From: Oscillospiraceae bacterium
GTDB lineage: Bacteria > Bacillota > Clostridia > Oscillospirales > Oscillospiraceae
DNA length: 12,126 bases
Assembly (NCBI GenBank): GCA_902765975.1
Contig: CACXBO010000113.1
Coordinates: 1 to 12,126 of the forward strand
Direction of reading: 5' to 3'
The notes under the pieces: model-generated
What the model was told of the DNA's origin: nothing
Databases searched by the model: none
What the model saw: the letters and a program-made list of their open reading frames with translations, nothing else
Part shown: positions 5,710 to 12,126 of the stretch, piece by piece
Layout of the letters: each line of letters starts with the position of its first letter
Numbering within the stretch: the first letter of the stretch is position 1
Position numbers and translations under genes: made by a program

Positions 5710-7098
5710 ATGAACAACAAGCAAGGTGAACACGGACCTCCGATAGCTCTTATAGTTATCGGCTTCATCGTTTGGTGGCCCGTCGGAATCGGTATGCTTT
5801 TATACAGGCTCGGGCTTTTCGACGGATTCATAAGGAGCGCCAGAGGTTCGTGGGACGGGACGGAAATGAACAGAATGCAGAAATACAAGCTGATGAGCCG
5901 GGAATCCTCCGCTCTCAGCATCGACCACATGGCGTCCGCCGTCGGCATCTCCTACGAGAGCTGTCTGCGCGAGGTGCAGAAGATGGTTGCCGCGGGAGAA
6001 TTCGGCAAGGACGCATATATAAACTACGTCGACAGGACTCTCGTCCTCGGAAAGCGCGCTCCCGGGGCGGGCGCCGATACCCGCGTCTACCGCTCCTCCG
6101 ACTACGGCGCGACCTATTCCGGCGCTTCAAAAACTCCGACCCGCTATTCGTCCGGCAGACCCGTGCAGAACAATCCGCGCACCTCGTCCGGCTCCGCCGC
6201 GCGCGCAGAGAACAAGCCGAGCGTTCTGCAAAGGCTCTTCGGCGCGGCTCCCGGCGTTTTGCTCGCCGTTTCGATAAGCCTCTTCATATTCGCCGGCTTT
6301 TTCGGCATCGGCTTCGCCGCCTACCTTCCCGGCATAAACTACTTCTCCCTCATCTCAGCTCTCTCCTCCCTTCTCGGCGCCGGCGCGTCTCTTATCGCGC
6401 GGATAAGTATGAGGCGCAGAGCCCAAAGGGCGGCGAGCTACCTGACGGTCATCGGCGGCAAGGACTATATATCCCTTCGCGAGCTCTCGTCGACCTGCGG
6501 CGTAAAGCTTAAAACGCTCACCCGCGACCTTGAGCTTATGATCGAAAAGGGTCTCTTCGGCGAGAGCGCCTACATCGACAGAGGCAACGGTCTTCTCATT
6601 CTCAAGCCCGGAGCGGCCCCGGAAAAGGCTGCCGAGCCCGAGGTGCCGGTGGACGACGAGAACAGATACAAAGCCATCCTCCGCGAGATACGTCAGGTGA
6701 ACGAGGATATCCCCGACGAGGAGATATCCCGCAAGATCGACGTTATGGAGGACTGCACCGCCAAGATCTTCAAGGCAGTGCAGGAAAAGCCCGAAAAGCT
6801 CCCTCAGATAAAGAGCTTTATGAGCTACTACCTGCCCACCGCTCTGAAGCTGCTCCACTCCTACGCGGAATTTGACCGCGCCGGCGCGGGCGGCGAAAGC
6901 GTGGAGAGCGCGAAGGCGGATATTGAGCGAATCCTCGATATGCTCGTCGACGGCTTCAGAAAGCAGCTCGACAAGCTCTATGAGACCGAGGCGATGGATA
7001 TAAGCACCGATATCGACGTGCTTGAAAATATGCTGAGGCGCGACGGTCTGAAGGACGACGGAAGCGGCTTCGGCCAGGTCGCCCAGAGCGGAAGATAA
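5710..7098 (+). CDS. Membrane protein with duplicated TM/winged-helix-like modules and C-terminal XpaC-like domain
   Basis: A 462-aa protein of unknown function. The order seen is: TM segment (about residues 11-34); a helical module (57-113: SIDHMASAVGISYESCLREV, then GEFGKDAYINYVDRTLVL); a Ser/Arg/Thr/Pro-rich linker (115-168); two TM segments (about 180-205 and 210-231); a second, clearly related helical module (240-299: SLRELSSTCGVKLKTLTRDL, then GLFGESAYIDRGNGLLIL); and an alpha-helical C-terminal domain (about 316-445) resembling the XpaC / 5-bromo-4-chloroindolyl phosphate hydrolysis family (YYLPTALKLLHSYAEFD is the clearest segment). The two modules look like an internal duplication of a winged-helix-like unit. 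XpaC-type proteins are often found with TelA/YaaN-like proteins; none is in the window. The start at 5710 follows a weak GGAAGAAG site 18 nt after the previous gene. The TAA stop is also the outer edge of a 17-nt inverted repeat. Domain assignment is from pattern recognition. Confidence 0.85.
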   Translation: MNNKQGEHGPPIALIVIGFIVWWPVGIGMLLYRLGLFDGFIRSARGSWDGTEMNRMQKYKLMSRESSALSIDHMASAVGISYESCLREVQKMVAAGEFGKDAYINYVDRTLVLGKRAPGAGADTRVYRSSDYGATYSGASKTPTRYSSGRPVQNNPRTSSGSAARAENKPSVLQRLFGAAPGVLLAVSISLFIFAGFFGIGFAAYLPGINYFSLISALSSLLGAGASLIARISMRRRAQRAASYLTVIGGKDYISLRELSSTCGVKLKTLTRDLELMIEKGLFGESAYIDRGNGLLILKPGAAPEKAAEPEVPVDDENRYKAILREIRQVNEDIPDEEISRKIDVMEDCTAKIFKAVQEKPEKLPQIKSFMSYYLPTALKLLHSYAEFDRAGAGGESVESAKADIERILDMLVDGFRKQLDKLYETEAMDISTDIDVLENMLRRDGLKDDGSGFGQVAQSGR

Positions 7099-7112
7099 AA
7101 AAATTCCCTGCC
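7096..7112 (+). repeat. Left arm of a 17-nt perfect inverted repeat (half of a split terminator)
   Basis: TAAAAAAATTCCCTGCC is the exact reverse complement of 8247-8263. Its first three bases are the stop codon of the XpaC-like gene. Joined to the right arm it would form a 16-bp terminator stem. Today the arms are more than 1.1 kb apart. Confidence 0.9.
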
Positions 7113-7150
7113 CGAAGGGGGCGCTTCGTAAGGAAGTGCCTCCTTCGGGC
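7110..7150 (+). repeat. Long hairpin at the left end of the inserted element
   Basis: 7110-7127 pairs with 7133-7150 over 18 consecutive base pairs (two are G-T) around the 5-nt loop GTAAG. It could be read as a terminator of the upstream gene, but on the plus strand only GTTT follows it. The T-run (complement of 7097-7103) is on the minus-strand side and six bases from the stem. The outer six pairs use bases that may belong to the original terminator loop. Confidence 0.8.
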
Positions 7151-7167
7151 GTTTGCACGCGATGTAA

Positions 7168-7196
7168 TTGACCACGACAATTAGCAGTGGTATAAT
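7168..7196 (+). promoter_or_regulatory. Near-consensus promoter of the DUF3784-like gene
   Basis: TTGACC (7168-7173), a 17-nt spacer, and a perfect TATAAT (7191-7196) that also has an extended -10 TG (7188-7189). The start is expected near 7203, about 29 nt before the ATG at 7232. It is one of the two best promoters in the window, alongside the one for thiT. Confidence 0.85.
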
Positions 7197-7231
7197 GTCC
7201 TAAACAACCTGGGATATGTGGAGGTGAAAAG

Positions 7232-7552
7232 ATGATTGCCTATTCAATACTCATGTTTGTAATAGCGGCGTTCTTCCTTATTGTTGGTATCGCTATATAT
7301 AAGGGAAACACTAAGTTGATACATGATTACCACCAAACACATATTAAGGAATCCGAGCGGCAAGAATATGGCAGGGCATTTGCAAAGGGAATGTTTACAA
7401 TATGTGCAACACTTATCATCAGCGGAATTATTGCGTTATTCGGTGAAGAAGGCACAATTATAGCGGCCAGTTTAATCGTTTTGTTTGCAGGACTCATCGT
7501 CTCTTTTGTTATTCTGGCGAAAGTTCAAAAGAAGTATAATGGTGGATTCTAG
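7232..7552 (+). CDS. Small DUF3784-like membrane protein
   Basis: A 106-aa protein with three hydrophobic segments (about residues 3-22, 54-70 and 74-96) and a charged, His- and Tyr-containing loop after the first (24-52, with the feature IYKGNTKLIHDYHQTHIKE). The layout of one TM, a YKG-type motif with a polar loop, and two TMs resembles DUF3784 membrane proteins of Firmicutes; the function is unknown. The ATG at 7232 has GGAGGTG (7220-7226) 5 nt upstream and a near-consensus promoter. The coding DNA is visibly richer in A+T than its neighbours (many AAA, ATT, AAT and ATA codons), which suggests separate acquisition. It lies inside the candidate inserted element. No terminator separates it from the hairpin repeat at 7597, so transcripts may run into the DUF559 gene. 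The gene itself is certain; the family name is tentative. Confidence 0.82.
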   Translation: MIAYSILMFVIAAFFLIVGIAIYKGNTKLIHDYHQTHIKESERQEYGRAFAKGMFTICATLIISGIIALFGEEGTIIAASLIVLFAGLIVSFVILAKVQKKYNGGF

Positions 7553-7596
7553 CGTCAACAAATACCAGTTTAAGGAAATATCTTGAGGACAGAAAA

Positions 7597-7650
7597 AGCC
7601 TTCCCCTGGAGGGGAAGGTGGCGCGGCGTCAGCCGCGACGGATGAGGTGG
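7597..7650 (+). repeat. Left double-hairpin repeat
   Basis: Hairpin A: CCTTCCCCT (7599-7607) with AGGGGAAGG (7610-7618), 2-nt loop. Hairpin B: CGCGGC (7622-7627) with GCCGCG (7632-7637), loop GTCA. The repeat ends GATGAGGTGG (7641-7650), in which GAGGTGG is the Shine-Dalgarno of the DUF559 gene. Confidence 0.88.
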
Positions 7651-7656
7651 AAATCC

Positions 7657-8025
7657 TTGAATCAAACGAACAACCCCAAATTAAGAAAAAACGCGCAGAA
7701 GCTGCGCCGTGAGATGACGAAGGAAGAGCGCCGACTTTGGTATGACTTCCTGAAGCGGCTCCCAATTACGGTCAACAGGCAAAAGGTCATCGGACCTTAT
7801 ATCGTGGATTTTTACTGCGCCTCGCGCAAGCTTGTCATCGAATTGGATGGCTCACAGCACTATGAGGATGAGGGCGCCGCTTCCGATCGGGGAAGAGACC
7901 ATGCTCTGAACCAGCTTGGGATCACAGTCGTGCGCTATTCCAATGACGACATCAATCGAAATTTTGACGGGGTGTGTGCCGACCTTTTGAGGCGGCTTGA
8001 ATTGCCAGGTATTGAGGAAGCATGA
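7657..8025 (+). CDS. DUF559 domain protein, Vsr-like putative endonuclease (TTG start)
   Basis: A 122-aa protein of the DUF559 family, predicted to share the very-short-patch-repair (Vsr) type restriction-endonuclease fold. It covers nearly a whole single-domain member. From the TTG start it shows the family opening NPKLRKNAQKLRREMTKEER (residues 6-25), then LWYDFLKRL and VNRQKVIGPYIVDFYC with the putative metal-binding Asp51, then LVIELDGSQHYE with Glu62, Asp64 and His68, and a final strand VVRYSNDDINRNFDGV. The TTG at 7657 is chosen because GAGGTGG (7644-7650) lies 6 nt upstream and most relatives begin close to the NPKL segment. Alternatives are the ATG at 7642 and a GTG at 7618, both inside the flanking repeat. 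The role (repair, restriction, mobility or defence) is unknown. The nuclease fold is family knowledge; activity here is inferred. Confidence 0.88.
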   Translation: MNQTNNPKLRKNAQKLRREMTKEERRLWYDFLKRLPITVNRQKVIGPYIVDFYCASRKLVIELDGSQHYEDEGAASDRGRDHALNQLGITVVRYSNDDINRNFDGVCADLLRRLELPGIEEA

Positions 8026-8030
8026 AAAGG

Positions 8031-8082
8031 CACCTCATCAGTCAGCCTTGCGGCTGACAGCTTCCCCTCCAGGGGAAGCCTT
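8031..8082 (-). repeat. Right double-hairpin repeat (inverted)
   Basis: In plus-strand order: CACCTCATC (8031-8039), hairpin B' GTCAGCC (8041-8047) with GGCTGAC (8052-8058), and hairpin A' GCTTCCCCT (8060-8068) with AGGGGAAGC (8071-8079). It is the inverted counterpart of 7597-7650. It begins 5 nt after the DUF559 stop codon and may also end that transcript. Confidence 0.87.
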
Positions 8083-8116
8083 GGATGCACCTCTGTCCGC
8101 AGTCATAGCGAGCATC

Positions 8117-8137
8117 GGATTTTGCCCCACAAAATCC
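8117..8137. repeat. Small hairpin in the right part of the island
   Basis: GGATTTT (8117-8123) pairs with AAAATCC (8131-8137) around a 7-nt loop. It lies in the gene-free stretch 8083-8260. No T-run follows, so its role is unknown. Confidence 0.5.
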
Positions 8138-8150
8138 AGATCGGGCAGAC

Positions 8151-8188
8151 AAAATCGGCGTGACCGCAGTGGCCACGCCGATTTCATA
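8151..8188. terminator. Probable terminator hairpin downstream of the DUF559 cassette
   Basis: AAATCGGCGTG (8152-8162) pairs with CACGCCGATTT (8174-8184). After one A-C mismatch, CC (8164-8165) pairs with GG (8171-8172). The stem is therefore about 13 bp with a 5-nt loop. T-rich but interrupted sequence follows on both strands, so it could stop plus-strand transcription from the island before clpC's 3' end. No gene is seen in 8083-8260. Confidence 0.6.
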
Positions 8189-8246
8189 TTCTTTTGAGTT
8201 GGTAATTGCAACCTCAAGGCGCTTTCCTTACAGAGGGTGCCCCGAT

Positions 8247-8260
8247 GGCAGGGAATTTTT

Positions 8261-8263
<3 letters not shown>
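8247..8263 (-). repeat. Right arm of the 17-nt perfect inverted repeat (half of a split terminator)
   Basis: The plus strand reads GGCAGGGAATTTTTTTA, the exact reverse complement of 7096-7112. Its last three bases are the complement of the clpC stop codon, mirroring the left arm's overlap with the stop codon of the XpaC-like gene. Confidence 0.9.
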
Positions 8264-10699
<2,436 letters not shown>

Positions 10700-10740
10700 T
10701 ATTATTCACCCTCTTTTCCGTATATTCGCCCGGCTGTTTC

Positions 10741-11166
10741 TCACTTTTGAAGCTCCTTCAGCTTATCCCTGAGCTCAATGGCCCTCTCAAAATCCTCAGC
10801 CTTAACGGCGGCCTCAAGCTCCGAGCTCAGCGCGTTTATCTCGCGCCTCTTTGAAAGCTCCGGGTCAAGCGCCTCCGTCTCTTTTTTCTCCTCCGTTCTC
10901 TCCGCTCTCCTCACTCTGACCGGCGCGGTAAGCTGAGGCATACCGAAGCCGAAGGAACCGAGCAGCGGTCTGGTAAAGAGCCCGGAGAACATATCGTCGA
11001 AAGCTCTGTCGAAGCTCTCGAAGGCGTCGCCGAGGTCAAAGCCTCCTATCCTGCCCTCCAGCTTCGCCGCGCAGTCCGGGCAGAGGTGCGCCTCCGTGAT
11101 ATTTCCGTTAATATTGTATTTGTAATGGCAGGTCGCGATATTCATTCCGCAGTTGGTGCATTTCAT
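10741..11166 (-). CDS. mcsA: McsA-like zinc-finger/UVR protein (protein-arginine kinase activator)
   Basis: A 141-aa cytoplasmic protein of the McsA family. The N-terminal zinc-binding region has cysteines at 3, 6, 29 and 32 (CTNC and CPDC), separated by the family-like CHYKYNINGNITEAHLC stretch. The middle is Gly/Phe/Asp-rich. The C-terminus is a UVR motif (about residues 115-141: EAAVKAEDFERAIELRDKL), which in McsA and ClpC mediates mutual contacts. In Bacillus, McsA activates the arginine kinase McsB and modulates CtsR and ClpC. The ATG at 11166 is preferred: AAGGAG is 9 nt upstream of it but only 3 nt from the ATG at 11172, which would add two residues. It lies 27 nt after ctsR. No mcsB lies between this gene and clpC, so its partner must be elsewhere, or McsA acts alone on CtsR or ClpC. 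Confidence 0.93.
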   Translation of the reverse strand: MKCTNCGMNIATCHYKYNINGNITEAHLCPDCAAKLEGRIGGFDLGDAFESFDRAFDDMFSGLFTRPLLGSFGFGMPQLTAPVRVRRAERTEEKKETEALDPELSKRREINALSSELEAAVKAEDFERAIELRDKLKELQK

Positions 11167-11193
11167 TATCATTCTCTCCTTTTCATTAAAATA

Positions 11194-11643
11194 TCAGCCG
11201 ATCATTCTTAGCAGCATCTCTTTCAGTATGGCAGCTCTCAGCGCGTCCCTCTCTTCCGGCGCCGCCGGAGTCAGCGCCCTGTCGCCCACGGCTGCGAGCA
11301 TAAGCCGCCCCGCCGCCTGTGACAAAGCCCCCGCGGTCACCGCGTTCGATATGAGCGCCCTTGCCGTCTGAGCGTTGCAGTCGTCGCCCAGTGAGTTCAC
11401 CGTGTGCATCAGAAGATCCTCCGGCTCCGGGCTCACTCTGATTATCCGTATATACCCTCCGCCTCCGCGCCTCGATTCGACTATATAGCCTCTCTCCGGC
11501 GAAAATCTCGTGGATATAACGTAGTTTATCTGGCTCGGCACGCAGTTGAACATCGAGGCGAGCGCCGACCTCTGTACCTCCGCCGCGCTCTCGTCCTTCA
11601 AAAGCCCGTTGATAAAATCCGCTATCGTGTCGCTTATTCCCAC
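11194..11643 (-). CDS. ctsR: CtsR, class III heat-shock repressor (GTG start)
   Basis: A 149-aa dimeric winged-helix repressor that binds heptad direct repeats upstream of clp genes and loses DNA binding on heat shock. The N-terminal helix-turn-helix covers about residues 3-50 (ISDTIADFINGLL, then RSALASMFNCVPSQINYVI). The conserved glycine-rich wing ESRRGGGGYIRI (56-67) carries the heat-sensing, DNA-contacting tip. The C-terminal helical domain follows. The start is set at GTG 11643, because AAAGGAG (11653-11659) abuts the ATG at 11652 with no spacing but is 9 nt from this GTG. It also gives the N-terminus MGISDTI, like the MxNISDII start of known CtsR. The promoter carries two CtsR boxes, so the gene is expected to repress its own operon with mcsA and clpC. 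Confidence 0.96.
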   Translation of the reverse strand: MGISDTIADFINGLLKDESAAEVQRSALASMFNCVPSQINYVISTRFSPERGYIVESRRGGGGYIRIIRVSPEPEDLLMHTVNSLGDDCNAQTARALISNAVTAGALSQAAGRLMLAAVGDRALTPAAPEERDALRAAILKEMLLRMIG

Positions 11644-11660
11644 GCCGCTCATCTCCTTTG

Positions 11661-11683
11661 TTTGACTTTGACTTTCTTTGACC
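11661..11683 (-). promoter_or_regulatory. CtsR operator 2 with an extra half-site
   Basis: On the minus strand GGTCAAA, GAA and AGTCAAA (11683 to 11667) match the CtsR consensus of two RGTCAAA heptads with a 3-nt spacer. A further AGTCAAA (11667-11661) overlaps by one base, so three heptads lie in tandem just downstream of the predicted transcription start. Confidence 0.92.
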
Positions 11684-11685
11684 TT

Positions 11686-11712
11686 CTGGCACTATAATAC
11701 CGCGAGTGCCAA
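11686..11712. promoter_or_regulatory. CIRCE-like (HrcA) inverted repeat over the ctsR -10
   Basis: On the minus strand TTGGCACTC, nine bases, then TAGTGCCAG. CIRCE is TTAGCACTC-N9-GAGTGCTAA; the spacing is exact, the first arm matches 8 of 9 and the second 6 of 9. The core TGGCACT/AGTGCCA is a perfect 7-bp dyad covering the -10. HrcA control is inferred; hrcA is not in the window. Confidence 0.7.
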
Positions 11713-11722
11713 TCATAATCAA
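11694..11722 (-). promoter_or_regulatory. Promoter of the ctsR-mcsA-clpC operon
   Basis: On the minus strand TTGATT (11722-11717), a 17-nt spacer, and TATTAT (11699-11694). The predicted start near 11687 puts CtsR box 2 at about +4 to +20 and CtsR box 1 just upstream of the -35, so repressor could bracket the polymerase site. Confidence 0.78.
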
Positions 11723-11730
11723 GCGGCGTT

Positions 11731-11747
11731 TTTGACCTTCTTTGACC
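11731..11747 (-). promoter_or_regulatory. CtsR operator 1
   Basis: On the minus strand GGTCAAA, GAA, GGTCAAA: a perfect match to the RGTCAAA-NAN-RGTCAAA CtsR consensus, centred about 64 bp (roughly six helical turns) from box 2. Confidence 0.94.
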
Positions 11748-11811
11748 TTTGCCCGGCGTAATAAGGGCATCAGCTTTGATTTTCTCGCTGTTTCTTATGA
11801 AATCTAAGTTT

Positions 11812-11836
11812 TTCGTTAATTTTCAAACGTAACGAA
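11812..11836. repeat. Inverted repeat in the ctsR-ferredoxin spacer
   Basis: TTCGTTA (11812-11818) and TAACGAA (11830-11836) form a 7-bp dyad with an 11-nt centre, in the A+T-rich divergent spacer (11653-11971). It could be an operator for the ferredoxin gene. No known regulator is recognised. Confidence 0.4.
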
Positions 11837-11875
11837 TTGTAGATTTGCGGCAAAGCAGAGTTAGTCCCCTCTAAT

Positions 11876-11906
11876 CTTTTGCAAAAGGTCTTGATTTTTG
11901 CAAAGG
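11876..11906. repeat. Tandem TTTTGCAAA palindromes at the ferredoxin promoter
   Basis: CTTTTGCAAAAG (11876-11887) is a perfect 12-bp palindrome. TTTTTGCAAAG (11895-11905) repeats most of it, with centres 19 bp apart (about two helical turns). The second copy overlaps the -35/-10 spacer of the ferredoxin promoter, as an operator would. Confidence 0.5.
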
Positions 11907-11918
11907 GGATGATACAAT
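11891..11918 (+). promoter_or_regulatory. Promoter of the ferredoxin gene
   Basis: TTGATT (11891-11896), a 16-nt spacer, and TACAAT (11913-11918). The start near 11925 gives a leader of about 47 nt ending in the strong AGGAGG site at 11957-11962. Confidence 0.65.
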
Positions 11919-11971
11919 GACCTTGTGAGAGAGGAAACTCAGCTCCAAGTATAAAAAGGAGGTACATAATT

Positions 11972-12126
11972 ATGCCGAGAATTATCAGTGATGATTGCCT
12001 TAGCTGCGGTTCCTGTGCAGCCGCCTGCCCCTGCAGCGCCATCGATATGGGTGACGAGCACTACGTTGTAGATCCCGATCTCTGCGTCGATTGCGGCGCC
12101 TGCGAAGAGGCCTGCCCCGTAGGAGC
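11972..12126 (+). CDS. 2[4Fe-4S] ferredoxin, 3'-truncated by the window end
   Basis: The first 51 residues of a small clostridial-type ferredoxin, a soluble low-potential electron carrier (usual length about 55-60 aa). Both cluster motifs are visible: CLSCGSCAAACP (residues 9-20) and CVDCGACEEACP (38-49), each Cx2Cx2Cx3CP, binding two [4Fe-4S] clusters with the usual cysteine swap. Residue 21 is an extra cysteine right after the first proline (CPCSAID). The ATG at 11972 follows a strong AAGGAGG site by 9 nt. It is divergent from the ctsR operon. Only the last few residues and the stop codon lie outside the window. Confidence 0.95.
   Translation, partial: MPRIISDDCLSCGSCAAACPCSAIDMGDEHYVVDPDLCVDCGACEEACPVG

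Larger units (their letters stand above)
7597..8082 (+). mobile_element. DUF559 nuclease cassette bounded by inverted double-hairpin repeats
   Basis: A ~486-bp unit with a DUF559 gene between two inverted, imperfect ~53-bp repeats. Each repeat has, from the outside in, a hairpin with core TTCCCCTGGAGGGGAA, a second GC-rich hairpin, and GATGAGGTG. The left repeat ends at about 7650 and the right begins at about 8031. The core matches exactly between ends, while the second hairpins differ in sequence but not in form, as expected if structure is selected. Similar CCTTCCCCT-AGGGGAAGG repeats next to DUF559 genes are, from my memory, common in gut Clostridia. Mobility is inferred. There is no transposase and no obvious target duplication. 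Confidence 0.62.
7111..8245. mobile_element. Candidate ~1.13-kb insertion in a convergent-gene terminator
   Basis: The direct repeat CCCGA occurs at 7111-7115 and 8241-8245. Deleting one copy plus everything between them (1,130 bp) joins the two 17-nt arms into a perfect bidirectional terminator with loop CGAT between the XpaC-like gene and clpC. Just inside the junctions, taking the ends as 7116 and 8243, the first 20 nt of each end match at 14 of 20 positions without gaps in inverted orientation. These include GTAAGGAA (7128-7135) and its complement (8224-8231) at the same 12-nt offset. The exact ends cannot be fixed because the CCCGA may be a target duplication or chance microhomology. No transposase or recombinase is encoded. 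The cargo is a DUF3784-like gene and a DUF559 cassette. The insertion model is inference from seen repeats. Confidence 0.6.

Noticed and set aside
7110..7150. The strong hairpin as a normal terminator of the XpaC-like gene.
   Set aside because: On the plus strand only GTTT follows, and the T-run on the other strand is six bases from the stem. It is better explained as an element end, though partial terminator activity is possible.
6355..7158. A 267-codon minus-strand frame opposite the XpaC-like gene.
   Set aside because: It is antisense to a gene with clear domain and membrane pattern, its protein looks like a reverse-frame translation, and it begins in the hairpin region.
7594..8082. A CRISPR-like or toxin-antitoxin reading of the repeats around the small gene.
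   Set aside because: There are only two inverted copies with no spacer array, and the gene has a clear DUF559 nuclease signature with no antitoxin-like partner.
11770..12042. A 90-codon minus-strand frame across the ctsR-ferredoxin spacer.
   Set aside because: It starts inside the ferredoxin gene on the opposite strand, covers A+T-rich promoter DNA, and has no family features.

Overview
The window looks like chromosome of an anaerobic Firmicute of the class Clostridia, probably an uncultured gut Oscillospiraceae- or Christensenellales-like lineage. The basis is the gene content (ctsR-mcsA-clpC, a TPP-riboswitch-controlled ThiT, a DUF1934-argS pair, XpaC-like and DUF559 proteins, a clostridial 2[4Fe-4S] ferredoxin), AGGAGG-type ribosome binding sites, and G+C-rich coding DNA with A+T-rich spacers. 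The taxonomy is inference from content.

Layout. 1-882: 3' part of a D-Ala-D-Ala carboxypeptidase. 883-1626: a consensus promoter, a TPP riboswitch with an intrinsic terminator, and thiT (thiamine uptake). 1640-2107: a small membrane protein with a zinc ribbon, whose ATG directly abuts a terminator T-run. 2112-2151: bidirectional terminator. 2154-5148 (minus): a tightly coupled operon murI > DUF1934 > argS with 4-base ATGA overlaps. 5219-7098 (plus): a divergent unit with a small acidic protein of unknown function and a two-module membrane protein ending in an XpaC-like domain. 7099-8260: an accessory island. 8261-11643 (minus): the class III heat-shock operon ctsR > mcsA > clpC, with two CtsR boxes and a CIRCE-like dyad at its promoter, but without mcsB. 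11891-12126 (plus): a ferredoxin gene cut by the window end.

Most interesting region. The XpaC-like gene and clpC converge. Their stop codons sit at the outer ends of a perfect 17-nt inverted repeat (7096-7112 and 8247-8263). Removing the 1,130 bp between two CCCGA copies (7111-7115 and 8241-8245) rebuilds a textbook bidirectional terminator with a 16-bp stem and a CGAT loop. The simplest reading is that a ~1.1-kb element inserted into the loop of the terminator shared by the two convergent genes. The insert encodes no transposase. It carries an A+T-rich DUF3784-like membrane protein gene with its own near-consensus promoter, and a nested cassette in which a DUF559 (Vsr-like) nuclease gene is enclosed by inverted double-hairpin repeats. 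The conserved inner end of the left repeat supplies that gene's Shine-Dalgarno sequence.

The remaining genes are housekeeping: cell-wall synthesis and remodelling (carboxypeptidase, glutamate racemase), translation (ArgS), vitamin uptake (ThiT), protein quality control (ClpC and its regulators) and electron transfer (ferredoxin). No tRNA, rRNA or CRISPR array was seen.
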